The notes beneath the pieces were generated by a model. It saw only the letters and a program-made list of their open reading frames with translations, was not told the origin of the DNA and made no database searches. The position numbers were made by a program, and so were the translations under genes. Source: Terriglobia bacterium (GTDB taxonomy: Bacteria > Acidobacteriota > Terriglobia > Bryobacterales > Bryobacteraceae). Taken from it: a stretch of 39,871 nucleotides of DNA. Shown piece by piece: positions 32,786 to 39,871 of this stretch (the stretch's first letter is position 1; every line of letters begins with the position of its first letter). Location of the stretch: NCBI GenBank assembly GCA_020073615.1, contig JAIQEX010000060.1, positions 1 through 39,871 of the forward strand, given 5' to 3'.

Positions 32786-34267
32786 CTACCCCAGGGCCAG
32801 CGACAGAATCTTCTGCTGGGTGGCCTCCGCGCGCGAGAGGGTGCCCGCCACGGCGCCGCCATGCATCACGGCGATGCGGTCGGCCATTCCCAGGATCTCC
32901 GGCAGCTCCGATGAAATCATGATAATCGCCAGTCCCCTCTCGGCCAACTCCACCATAAGCCCGTGGATCTCGGACTTCGACCCCACGTCGACGCCTTGCG
33001 TAGGCTCGTCCAGGATCAGCACCTCGGGCGCAATCGCCAGCCAGCGGGCGAGCGCTACCTTCTGCTGATTGCCGCCGGAGAGCGACTCCGCCGGGGCGTG
33101 GATGGAATCCGTCTTGATGCGCAGGCGATCCACGTACTGGCGGGCGAGGGCGCACTCGCACGCGCGATCGATCATGCCGCGCCGCGAAACGGCGCGCAGA
33201 TTCGCCAGGGTGGTATTTTCCGCGACCGGCATTTCGCCCACCACGCCGTGGCGGCGCCGGTCCTCGGGGACGTAGCCGATCTTCAGGCGGATGGCGTGTT
33301 CGGGCGATGGGATGCGCACCGGCCTCCCGTGGAGCACGATCTCGCCGCTGTCGGCCGGCGTGAGGCCGAACAGCGTCTCCGCCAGTTGCGTGCGCCCCGA
33401 CCCGACCAGGCCCGCAAGGCCCAGGATCTCGCCGCGCCGCACGGAAAGCGACACATCGCGGATGCCCGCCGCGCGGCTGCCGAGGCGGCGCGTTTCCAGA
33501 ACCACGCCGCCCTGCGGGATTTCCCGCTTGGGGAAAATCGTCGAGATCTCGCGGCCCACCATCAGGCGGATGAGCTCGTCGCGGTTGGTTTCCGCGACGG
33601 CGCGCGTGGCCACCGCTTCGCCGTCGCGCAACACCGTCACGCGCGTGGCAATCGCAGAAATCTCCTCCAGGCGGTGCGAGATATAAATGATGCCGGCGCC
33701 GCGGCCGCGCAGTGCGGCAATAACGGCGAAGAGGCGGTCCACCTCGTAGCCGGTGAGCGATGAGGTCGGTTCGTCCAGGATCAGAATGCGGGCATCGGCG
33801 CCGATCGCCTTGGCAATCTCCACGATCTGCTGCTCGGGCATGCTGAGCGTGCCCACCAGGCGGCCGGGGAGGATGTCCGCCCCGGCGCGCGCCAGCAGTT
33901 CCCGCGCCTGGCGGGTGCGCGCCTTCCAATCCACGCGCCGCCACAAGCCGCGCCGCTCGAGCGAAAACGCGATGTTTTCGGCCACGGTGAGATCGGGAAA
34001 CAGCGAGGGCTGCTGATAGACCGCGGCGATGCCCAGGGAACGCGCCAGGCCGGGGCTGTTGGGCGAGAGCAGCCGGCCGCGCACCGCCAGCGTTCCGCTA
34101 TCGGCGGCCAGCGCGCCGGTCATGACCGCGATGAGCGTCGATTTTCCGGCGCCGTTCTCGCCCACCAGCGCGTGCACTTCGCCCTCGCGCAGCTCGAAGG
34201 AAACGCCCTTCAGCGCCTGCACCCCGGCGAACGATTTGGCGATGGCGGTGGCTTCGAGCAGGCGCAT
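32786..34267 (-). CDS. ABC sugar transporter ATPase with two nucleotide-binding domains (RbsA/LsrA/RhaT family)
   Basis: The 493-residue protein has two ATPase halves. Half one: Walker A GENGAGKST (near 37), a degenerate signature LSMPEQQIVEIAKAI and Walker B ILILDEPTSSL. Half two: a degenerate Walker A LVGSGRTQLAE, an intact signature LSGGNQQKVALARWLA and Walker B VLILDEPTQGVD. This asymmetry is normal for the ribose family. It is first in the importer operon, followed by two permease genes. No catabolic genes for ribose, rhamnose or AI-2 are adjacent. Confidence 0.92.
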   Translation of the reverse strand: MRLLEATAIAKSFAGVQALKGVSFELREGEVHALVGENGAGKSTLIAVMTGALAADSGTLAVRGRLLSPNSPGLARSLGIAAVYQQPSLFPDLTVAENIAFSLERRGLWRRVDWKARTRQARELLARAGADILPGRLVGTLSMPEQQIVEIAKAIGADARILILDEPTSSLTGYEVDRLFAVIAALRGRGAGIIYISHRLEEISAIATRVTVLRDGEAVATRAVAETNRDELIRLMVGREISTIFPKREIPQGGVVLETRRLGSRAAGIRDVSLSVRRGEILGLAGLVGSGRTQLAETLFGLTPADSGEIVLHGRPVRIPSPEHAIRLKIGYVPEDRRRHGVVGEMPVAENTTLANLRAVSRRGMIDRACECALARQYVDRLRIKTDSIHAPAESLSGGNQQKVALARWLAIAPEVLILDEPTQGVDVGSKSEIHGLMVELAERGLAIIMISSELPEILGMADRIAVMHGGAVAGTLSRAEATQQKILSLALG

Positions 34268-34309
34268 GGCGCGATTCTCTATGGTGTCACTCCACCCTCG
34301 ATGATACGC

Positions 34310-35605
34310 TCACACCGCGGGCTCGCCGTGAATTTCGACCTCGTCCGGCTCCACGCCCTCCCGCGCCGGCTCGGGCAGGCGGCCGGTCAGGTGCAACCAG
34401 CCCCAGCAGATCGCCGTGGTCGAGCTGAGCGCGCCGGCGATGGCGCCGATGGTGCGCGGGTCCCACGATTGCGAAGCGATGCCCGCCAGCATCATGGAAA
34501 TCATCATCACCGACCAAGTGGTGGATTCCAGGGTGGCGAATACCCGGCCGCGGAAGGCGTTGGGCACGTGGCGCAGCAGTTGCGACATGTTCATCACCGA
34601 GCTGAATCCCACCCCGGCGCGCGAGAGCGCGATGAACGCCAGGGCCCAGTAGAAGCTGCGCACCTGGCTGAACAGAATGTACGAGCCGCCATGCACCACG
34701 TAGCAGATCGCGATGGAGCGCTTATAATTCGTGAAGCTCAGACGCCGCCCCATGGTGTAAGCCAGCGCGCCGCCGCATAACAGCCCGACGCCCGCGAAGC
34801 CCCAGATCATGCCCAGCCCCGCCGGGCCGCGGTTGAACACCATCTCGGCGAAAATGGTGAACAGGATCTGCGCTGCCCCGCCCCCCGTTGCCCAACCCAC
34901 GTTGACCATCGCGAGGCCGAGAATCAGCGGCACACTCCGCATGTAGCGCAGGCCCTCGGCGTACTCATGCCAGGGCCGCACAACTTCCGCCTCGGTGAGC
35001 GCGGTGCGCGCCGGGCGAAATCCGCTGCCCGGCAGGAACAGGCGCGAAATGCACAGCGCGGAAATCAGGAAGGAGACCGAATTGCCGAAGAAGGCCCACC
35101 GGTAGCCGAATTGCATCACGCTGGTGCCGGCCAGAAAGGCGCCCACGGCCAGCGTGGTCCACTGCGTGGTCTGGGTCAGCGAATTGGCGGTGTGCAACTC
35201 CTCAGGTGTGGCGATGGAGGGCAGAATCGACGCCCGCCCGCTGGTGAAGAACGGAGACGCCAGCATGAGCAGCGCGCTCAACACGTACAGCAGCCACGTG
35301 TTCGGATGCTTCACGGAGAAGATGAAGCCCATGGCCACCACGGCGCGAATCAGGTCGCTGGCGATCATCACGCGCTTGCGGTCGAAGCGGTCGAGCGTCA
35401 CGCCCGCCAGCGGCCCCGCCAGCATCGCGGGAATGGCGCGCGAGAGCATCAACCCGCTCACCACCAGCCCGGATTTTGTCGCGGCCACGGCCAGGCTGAA
35501 CACCGCCACGTTGTTGAAGTGGTCGCCGACCTCGCTCACCACCTGCCCGATCCACATGTTGCGGTAGTTGCGGTTGTCGCGCAAGAGCGAGACAAAGGCC
35601 TTCAA
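34310..35605 (-). CDS. Major facilitator superfamily transporter, MFS_3/enterobactin exporter-like
   Basis: The 431-residue membrane protein starts at a TTG (35605) that overlaps the preceding stop (TTGA), with GAGGAG eight bases upstream. It has about 12 hydrophobic segments and the loop motif GVTLDRFDRKRVMIASDLIRA typical of the MFS_3 group, plus NSLTQTTQWTTLAVGAFLAG and NAFRGRVFATLE. Substrate unknown. Coupling to the racemase gene suggests transport of an amino acid or derivative (inference). It is the last gene of the four-gene mazG cluster. Confidence 0.8.
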   Translation of the reverse strand: MKAFVSLLRDNRNYRNMWIGQVVSEVGDHFNNVAVFSLAVAATKSGLVVSGLMLSRAIPAMLAGPLAGVTLDRFDRKRVMIASDLIRAVVAMGFIFSVKHPNTWLLYVLSALLMLASPFFTSGRASILPSIATPEELHTANSLTQTTQWTTLAVGAFLAGTSVMQFGYRWAFFGNSVSFLISALCISRLFLPGSGFRPARTALTEAEVVRPWHEYAEGLRYMRSVPLILGLAMVNVGWATGGGAAQILFTIFAEMVFNRGPAGLGMIWGFAGVGLLCGGALAYTMGRRLSFTNYKRSIAICYVVHGGSYILFSQVRSFYWALAFIALSRAGVGFSSVMNMSQLLRHVPNAFRGRVFATLESTTWSVMMISMMLAGIASQSWDPRTIGAIAGALSSTTAICWGWLHLTGRLPEPAREGVEPDEVEIHGEPAV

Positions 35606-36711
35606 CCGATGGACTCCTCGCGCACCGTGATGCGGGCGATGTAATCGCGGTCGAGCGCATAGCCGAAGCCCGGCTCGTCGCGAATGGCGATGGTGCCGTG
35701 GGACGTGGTCTCGACGGCCGGCTGGATGATGTCGCGCTTCCAGTAGCGCCGGCTGGCGGAAACGTCGCCCGGCAACACGAAATTGGGCAGCGTGGCCAGT
35801 GCCACGTTGTGCGCGCGCCCGATGCCCGCTTCCAGCATGCCGCCGCACCACACCGGGATGCCCGCAGCCTGCGCCACATCGTGCACCCGCCGCGCTTCGG
35901 CAAACCCCGCCACGCGGCCCAGCTTGATGTTGATGATGCCGCAGGCGCGCAGTTTGATGGCCTGTTCCGCGTGGTGCGCCGTGCGGATGCATTCATCCAG
36001 GCAGATGGGCGTGGCCAGCTTCGCCTGCAGTTCGGCGTGATCGATGATGTCGTCGTGTCCCAGGGGCTGCTCGATCATCATCAGGTAGAAATCGTCCAGC
36101 TTGCGCAGATGCTCCGCGTCCGCCAGCGTGTAGGCGGAGTTGGCATCGGCCATCAGCTTGATCGCCGGAAACCGCGCGCGCACGCGGCCCACTACGTCCA
36201 CGTCCCAGCCCGGCTTGATCTTCATCTTGATGCGCTGGTAGCCGGCTGCCAGCTCGCCTTCGATCTTCTCCAGCAGTTGCTCCACCGAGTCCTGAATGCC
36301 GATGGAAACGCCACACGGGATTTCGCGCCTCGCCCCGCCGCCGATCTTCTTCCAGAGCGGCACGCCCTCCATCCGGGCCGCGAGGTCCCAGACCGCCGTC
36401 TCCAGGCCGCCGCGCGCCATGTTGTGCCCGCGAATGTGCGCCGTGAGAGGGTACACGTCCTGGGGGCCGGCCAGCTCGCGGCCGATGGCGCGCGGCGCGG
36501 CGTAATCGCGCAGAATCATCCAGGCGGCATCGGTCCACTCCTCGTTGTAAAACGGATTTTCGCCGGCCGTCACCTCGCCCCAGCCCGATACCCCTTCGCC
36601 CTGCGCCTCCACCAGGATCATGTGGCGCTCGAAGGTGCGCCCGAAGCTGGTCTCGAAGAAATGAACCAGGGGCATGCGGATCTGGCGCAGCGTCACGCGT
36701 TCTAATTTCAT
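35602..36711 (-). CDS. OSBS / N-succinylamino acid racemase (MenC-type enolase superfamily)
   Basis: The 369-residue enzyme of the muconate-lactonising subgroup has the KxK catalytic pair in RIKMKIKPGWDVD, metal ligands in MADANSAYTLAD, MIEQPLGHDD and ICLDECIRTA, the opposite Lys in INIKLGRVAGF, and GGMLEAGIGRAHN near the end. This pattern is shared by o-succinylbenzoate synthases of menaquinone synthesis and N-succinylamino acid racemases, which sequence alone cannot separate. The overlapping GNAT gene upstream and lack of other men genes favour the racemase role. ATGA overlap with the GNAT gene, TTGA overlap with the MFS gene. Confidence 0.85.
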   Translation of the reverse strand: MKLERVTLRQIRMPLVHFFETSFGRTFERHMILVEAQGEGVSGWGEVTAGENPFYNEEWTDAAWMILRDYAAPRAIGRELAGPQDVYPLTAHIRGHNMARGGLETAVWDLAARMEGVPLWKKIGGGARREIPCGVSIGIQDSVEQLLEKIEGELAAGYQRIKMKIKPGWDVDVVGRVRARFPAIKLMADANSAYTLADAEHLRKLDDFYLMMIEQPLGHDDIIDHAELQAKLATPICLDECIRTAHHAEQAIKLRACGIINIKLGRVAGFAEARRVHDVAQAAGIPVWCGGMLEAGIGRAHNVALATLPNFVLPGDVSASRRYWKRDIIQPAVETTSHGTIAIRDEPGFGYALDRDYIARITVREESIG

Positions 36712-37451
36712 GGCCACGGCTCCAAGAGATACGTTCCTTCGCTCTCGCTGCGCGCGAACCCCGTCACGGCGAGCCCGCGCGCAAACGCATCCTGGAACTT
36801 TTGCGCGTTGGCCATCTGAATCTGCCGCGCACATCGCGGGTCCTCGTGCCTGATGCGTGCCACGTCCGCCGGAAACGCGATGCGCTCGCGCGCGCCGTGG
36901 GCCACGGGCTCGCCCGCCAGCACCTCCAGCACGCGCGGCGAGCGGATCCACCACTCCGCGATGCAGCGGTCCGTGGGGAGCCCGCCGTGCAGGGGGCTCG
37001 CGGTCACGCCATACTGATTCTCCGCATACCGCCGCACGATGACGCCCAACCGTTCGATATTGAGGAACGCGTTCTTCAGCTCCAGCGGATCGAAGGTCCA
37101 CTCGATCAGCTCGATGCCGCGCTCCAGCGCATCCTCGCGCTGGCGCAGCTTGAGGCGCCGCCCGATGCCCGCGTTGTGATACGCCGGCAGCACGCCCAGC
37201 ATGTGGCTGTGCAGATACGGCCGCGCCCCCGGCTTGACGCCCGGTATGGCGAAGCAGAAGCCCACCAGCTCCGCGCCGTCGTAGGCCCCGAACACGTGCC
37301 CGCCCACTTTGCTCACCACCACCAGAAAACGCAGCGGCAGCAGCTCGACATCGGCGAACCCCCAGATCACCTGCTGCAGCCGCAGCACGTCGGCGAATTC
37401 GGCAAGCTGGAAGAGCTGGCGGATCTCGACTACCGCTTCGCTTCCTGCCAC
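36708..37451 (-). CDS. GNAT-family N-acyltransferase (COG3375-like)
   Basis: The 247-residue protein starts at GTG 37451 with GGAGGAG immediately upstream, inside the 3' end of mazG. The acetyl-CoA-fold signature is HSHMLGVLPAYHNAGIGRRLKLRQR (motif A), preceded by GFCFAIPG and followed by EWTFDPLELKNAFLNIERLG. Relatives adjacent to NSAR/OSBS genes act as succinyl-CoA:D-amino acid N-succinyltransferases in a D- to L-amino acid conversion pathway. That role is inferred from the overlap with the racemase gene. Confidence 0.78.
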   Translation of the reverse strand: MAGSEAVVEIRQLFQLAEFADVLRLQQVIWGFADVELLPLRFLVVVSKVGGHVFGAYDGAELVGFCFAIPGVKPGARPYLHSHMLGVLPAYHNAGIGRRLKLRQREDALERGIELIEWTFDPLELKNAFLNIERLGVIVRRYAENQYGVTASPLHGGLPTDRCIAEWWIRSPRVLEVLAGEPVAHGARERIAFPADVARIRHEDPRCARQIQMANAQKFQDAFARGLAVTGFARSESEGTYLLEPWP

Positions 37452-38212
37452 AGCTCCTCCATTTCGTCGAGATTCGAATCCGCCAGCTTCTTGCCGCGCT
37501 CGGCCAGTTTGCGCTCGATATATCCGAAACGCTCGCGAAACTTGGCATTGGTGCGGCGCAGCGCCTGTTCCGGGTCCACCTTTACGAACCGCGCCAGGTT
37601 CACCAGCACGAACAGCAGGTCGCCCATTTCGTTTTCCAGCTCCTCGTGCGATGCGTTGCGGCGCGCCTCGGCAAACTCAGCCAGCTCTTCATGAAGCTTC
37701 TCGAGTACCTGGTCGGGATTGTCCCAATCGAAGCCGGCGCCCGCCGCGCGCGAGGCGATCTGCTGCGCCTCCACCAGCGCCGGCAGAGCGCGCGGCACCG
37801 GCGCCAGCAGGCTCTCCTCTTCCTTGCCCTGCTCCTTTTTCTCGGCCGCCTTCACCTCGCCCCAGATGCGCTTCACATCGCCGGCCGATTGCGCCGATTC
37901 CTCGCCGAACACGTGCGGATGGCGGCGGATCAGTTTGCGATTGATGGCGTCGAGCGCATCCTCCATGGCGAACAGGTTTTGCTCCGCGGCCATCTGCGCA
38001 TAGAAGACGGCCTGCAGCAGGAAATCGCCCAGCTCCTCGGTAAGGCCGCTCCAATCGCGCCGGTCGATGGCATCCAGAACTTCGTAGGTCTCCTCGAGGG
38101 TGTAGGGTTTGATGGTGTCGAAGGTCTGTTCCCGGTCCCACGGGCACCCGCCCGGCGCCCGCAAACGGGCCATGATGTCCACCAGTTTTTGAAATTTCTC
38201 GCCGGCGAGCAA
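37430..38212 (-). CDS. mazG: Nucleoside triphosphate pyrophosphohydrolase MazG
   Basis: The 260-residue protein has two MazG repeats. The N-terminal one has CPWDREQTF, LEETYEVLDAI and ELGDFLLQAVFYAQMA; the C-terminal one has WDNPDQVLEKLHEELAEF and ELENEMGDLLFVLVNLARF, with the EExxE and ExxD metal ligands. It hydrolyses NTPs to NMP and pyrophosphate, cleaning up damaged nucleotides and possibly affecting ppGpp. The apparent start is TTG at 38212, with AGGGG just upstream. The GNAT gene begins inside its 3' end. Confidence 0.93.
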   Translation of the reverse strand: MLAGEKFQKLVDIMARLRAPGGCPWDREQTFDTIKPYTLEETYEVLDAIDRRDWSGLTEELGDFLLQAVFYAQMAAEQNLFAMEDALDAINRKLIRRHPHVFGEESAQSAGDVKRIWGEVKAAEKKEQGKEEESLLAPVPRALPALVEAQQIASRAAGAGFDWDNPDQVLEKLHEELAEFAEARRNASHEELENEMGDLLFVLVNLARFVKVDPEQALRRTNAKFRERFGYIERKLAERGKKLADSNLDEMEELWQEAKR

Positions 38213-38295
38213 TTTCCCCTAATGTAACATACAGTAATTGAAGTGCCTGGCGGCCGTCGCGCATCGCGGGCGCTCCATCGAAAGGACAACAAATC

Positions 38296-39534
38296 ATGCC
38301 GGTCCCACGGGCGGCCGCTCGCGCCGTCATCGCTGTTTCGTGCCTTGCTGCGATCTGCAGCGGCTGCCGGCGTCACCGCGACCGGCAACCCGCCGTCTCG
38401 GAAATCCACCTCAGCGACGAAGCCCACAAAGACCGGATACTGCGCGGTGTCTACGCGGGCGAGGGCGGCTGGATGTGGACCGCGCCGTCTTTTGCAGTGG
38501 CGCTCGATCCCCCGCCGCCCTCGAGAGGCGAGTTCCTGGAAATGGACTTCGCGGTTCCGGAGGAACTGCTGGGCCAGGCCTCCACCGTTACGCTCGTAGC
38601 GCACATCAACGGCGTCGAGGTGGCCCGGCAAACCTACTCGAAGGCGGGCCGCTATCTGCTGTCGTGCCGCGTCCCGGCGGCGGCGCTCGCGCGGCGGCCG
38701 GCGGAAGTGGTGTTTACCGCCGACCGGTCCTTCGTCAACCCCGCGGGGCGGGTGCTGGGCTTGATCGCCGTATCCGTCGCCCTCAAGGAATACGAGCAAA
38801 GCGCCCAATTCCGCGATGAACAACTGGCGCAGTCGCGTCAGGCGTATGCGCAGGTCCTCAAGCAGCGCGACCTCCAAATGCCGCTTGACAAGCAGCGCGA
38901 GATGATGAAGCTGTTCCACGACCTGCCCATCTGGAACAGCCTGTGGTTCCACAACGTCCGCATCATCAAGAACCCCCTCGACCTGTGGATGCTCCAGCAG
39001 ATCGCGTACGAGGTGCGTCCCGATTTTGTGATCGAAACCGGCACCTGGTACGGCGGCTCGGCGCTCTATTGGGCGCACACCCTGAATGGCATGGGACTCG
39101 AAAGCGCCCGCGTCCTCACGGTGGACATCCAGGATCTCACCGGGCAGGGCGCCTCCGCGCACCCGCTGTGGAAGAAATATGTCGAGTTCTACCTGGGCAG
39201 CTCGACCGATCCGGCGATCGTCTCGCAGATCGCCCGCAAGGTGCGAAACTGGCGCACCATCGTCAATCTCGATTCCGACCATTCCATGCAGCACGTGCTC
39301 CGCGAGTTGCGCCTGTACGCTCCCCTGGTCAGCCCGGGAAGTTACATCGCGGTGGAAGACACGCACCTGGACGGCGTGCCCACCCACCCCGAGCAGGGTC
39401 CCGGCCCCATGGCTGCCGTGCGGCAGTTCCTCGCCGAGGGCGGCAGCCGCGAATTCGAGCAGGACTTCACCCGCGAAGCCATGGTGATGACGTCCTACCC
39501 CGGCGGCTGGCTGCGGCGCAAGAGCAAGCCGTAG
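38296..39534 (+). CDS. Exported CmcI-type methyltransferase-fold protein with N-terminal beta-sandwich
   Basis: The 412-residue product begins with a signal sequence (AVIAVSCLAAICSGC, possibly a lipobox Cys at about 24). Residues about 40-165 form a beta-rich domain (LRGVYAGEGGWMWTAPSF; LDFAVPEELL-like MDFAVPEELL). A coiled segment follows, then a CmcI/RmcI Rossmann domain: DFVIETGTWYGGSALYWAHTL, VLTVDIQD, LDSDHSMQHVLRELRLYAPL and SYIAVEDT. CmcI-type proteins are SAM-dependent and cytoplasmic; an export signal on one is unusual. The gene is divergent from mazG. The function is unknown. Confidence 0.75.
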   Translation: MPVPRAAARAVIAVSCLAAICSGCRRHRDRQPAVSEIHLSDEAHKDRILRGVYAGEGGWMWTAPSFAVALDPPPPSRGEFLEMDFAVPEELLGQASTVTLVAHINGVEVARQTYSKAGRYLLSCRVPAAALARRPAEVVFTADRSFVNPAGRVLGLIAVSVALKEYEQSAQFRDEQLAQSRQAYAQVLKQRDLQMPLDKQREMMKLFHDLPIWNSLWFHNVRIIKNPLDLWMLQQIAYEVRPDFVIETGTWYGGSALYWAHTLNGMGLESARVLTVDIQDLTGQGASAHPLWKKYVEFYLGSSTDPAIVSQIARKVRNWRTIVNLDSDHSMQHVLRELRLYAPLVSPGSYIAVEDTHLDGVPTHPEQGPGPMAAVRQFLAEGGSREFEQDFTREAMVMTSYPGGWLRRKSKP

Positions 39535-39541
39535 CTGCCCG

Positions 39542-39670
39542 CTAATCCCCGGCCGTCTCCTCCGCCGCGCGCGCCGCGGCCTTGCGCAGCCTGCCGTATC
39601 CCAGCAGCCCGATACACGCCAGCCGAACCTTCGCAGTTCGACAGATCTGACGCCGGAATGTCTTTTGTTT
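39542..39670 (-). pseudogene. C-terminal remnant of an unidentified gene
   Basis: On the minus strand a 42-codon frame with strong third-position GC ends at TAG 39542 and includes KVRLACIGLLGYGRLRKAAA. It looks like the tail of a real protein whose upstream part is replaced by the transposase end beyond ~39697. The frame begins after a TGA at 39671. There is no start codon, and I cannot identify the family. Confidence 0.3.
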
Positions 39671-39697
39671 TCAACAAAAATACTCCAAAGGTCTCCA

Positions 39698-39871
39698 CTA
39701 CATTTTGAGTTGGGGAAAGGGAGCTGACGAAGCAGAAGTGGTGATGCGCGGCGGCGGTTGTTGCGGCAATACGAGGTTCAGGTGATGAAGCAAAATGGCC
39801 TGCTCGGGATCCGGTTCGGTGTAGCGTGGCATGATCAGGCGGCGGCCATCGGTAGTCGGAAAAGAGACGTC
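39698..39871 (-). CDS. C-terminal end of a probable transposase, cut by window edge
   Basis: Read leftward from the window edge, 57 codons lead to TAG at 39698, containing TTDGRRLIMPRYTEPDPEQ and LLHHLNLVLPQQPPPRI. From memory this resembles the C-terminus of IS4-superfamily transposases, possibly the IS1634 type seen at the other end of the window. The AT-rich, non-coding strip downstream (39671-39697, TGGAG...TTTTTG on the minus strand) may be the IS end. The family call is tentative. Confidence 0.4.
   Translation of the reverse strand, partial: DVSFPTTDGRRLIMPRYTEPDPEQAILLHHLNLVLPQQPPPRITTSASSAPFPQLKM

Noticed and set aside
1-39871. CRISPR array, tRNA, rRNA or phage structural module
   Set aside because: I saw no regularly spaced short repeats, no tRNA cloverleaf and no capsid, portal or terminase-like proteins.

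Overview
The window is high-GC bacterial DNA, mostly coded on the minus strand, with tight operons (many 4-bp stop/start overlaps). Gene content (PQQ dehydrogenase, ThuA-like protein, secreted M28 peptidase, YVTN propeller, CxxCH cytochrome, long acyl-CoA dehydrogenase with an ETF-QO-like partner, pirin remnant, CmcI-type methyltransferase) suggests an Acidobacteriota relative, perhaps Bryobacterales/Solibacter-like. This placement is inference; no rRNA or tRNA is present.

Layout. 1-1.2 kb: nested insertion-sequence remnants. 1.4-5.5 kb: acyl-CoA dehydrogenase translationally coupled to an ETF-QO-like flavoprotein with a fused C-terminal ferredoxin domain. 5.5-6.05 kb: non-coding DNA with a decayed pirin gene. 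6.06-7.5 kb: three small minus-strand genes including a permuted papain-fold hydrolase. 7.68-7.76 kb: two adjacent perfect hairpins. 7.8-9.1 kb: NYN nuclease-like protein with poly-Q linker and LOTUS-like domains. 9.3-14.8 kb: aromatic amino acid operon trpC-trpF-trpB-trpA-aroQ-aroF-tyrA. 14.9-15.6 kb: SAM methyltransferase. 15.6-19.9 kb: thuA-like, M28 peptidase, PQQ dehydrogenase. 19.9-21.4 kb: small cytochrome convergent with a YVTN propeller protein. 21.4-24.7 kb: SEC-C protein, a conserved helical protein and a chain of four short overlapping ORFs. 24.8-26.5 kb: GAF-GAF-SpoIIE phosphatase. 26.5-28.1 kb: deoC and rpiB-like genes with unusual N-terminal extensions. 28.1-29.0 kb: a BrnT/BrnA toxin-antitoxin cassette between two 204-bp direct repeats. 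29.0-29.7 kb: NicO-type nickel/cobalt transporter. 29.8-34.3 kb: three-gene ribose/rhamnose/AI-2-type ABC importer in which one permease is fused to the binding protein. 34.3-38.2 kb: mazG, GNAT acyltransferase, OSBS/N-succinylamino acid racemase, MFS transporter, chained by overlaps. 38.3-39.5 kb: exported CmcI-type protein. The right edge holds a cut-off gene tail and the C-terminus of a probable transposase.

The most interesting points are: (i) the BrnTA cassette whose arrival duplicated the divergent rpiB/transporter 5' region, leaving a decaying rpiB stub; (ii) the deoC/rpiB pair, with a CxxCxxxCxxxC extension on DeoC and an Asp where RpiB enzymes have their catalytic Cys, resembling the enzyme pair of sugar-phosphate-utilising microcompartments but with no shell genes here; (iii) the GNAT plus racemase pair, which matches a D- to L-amino acid conversion route; (iv) the permease-binding protein fusion; (v) two overlapping micro-ORFs of 40 and 37 codons.
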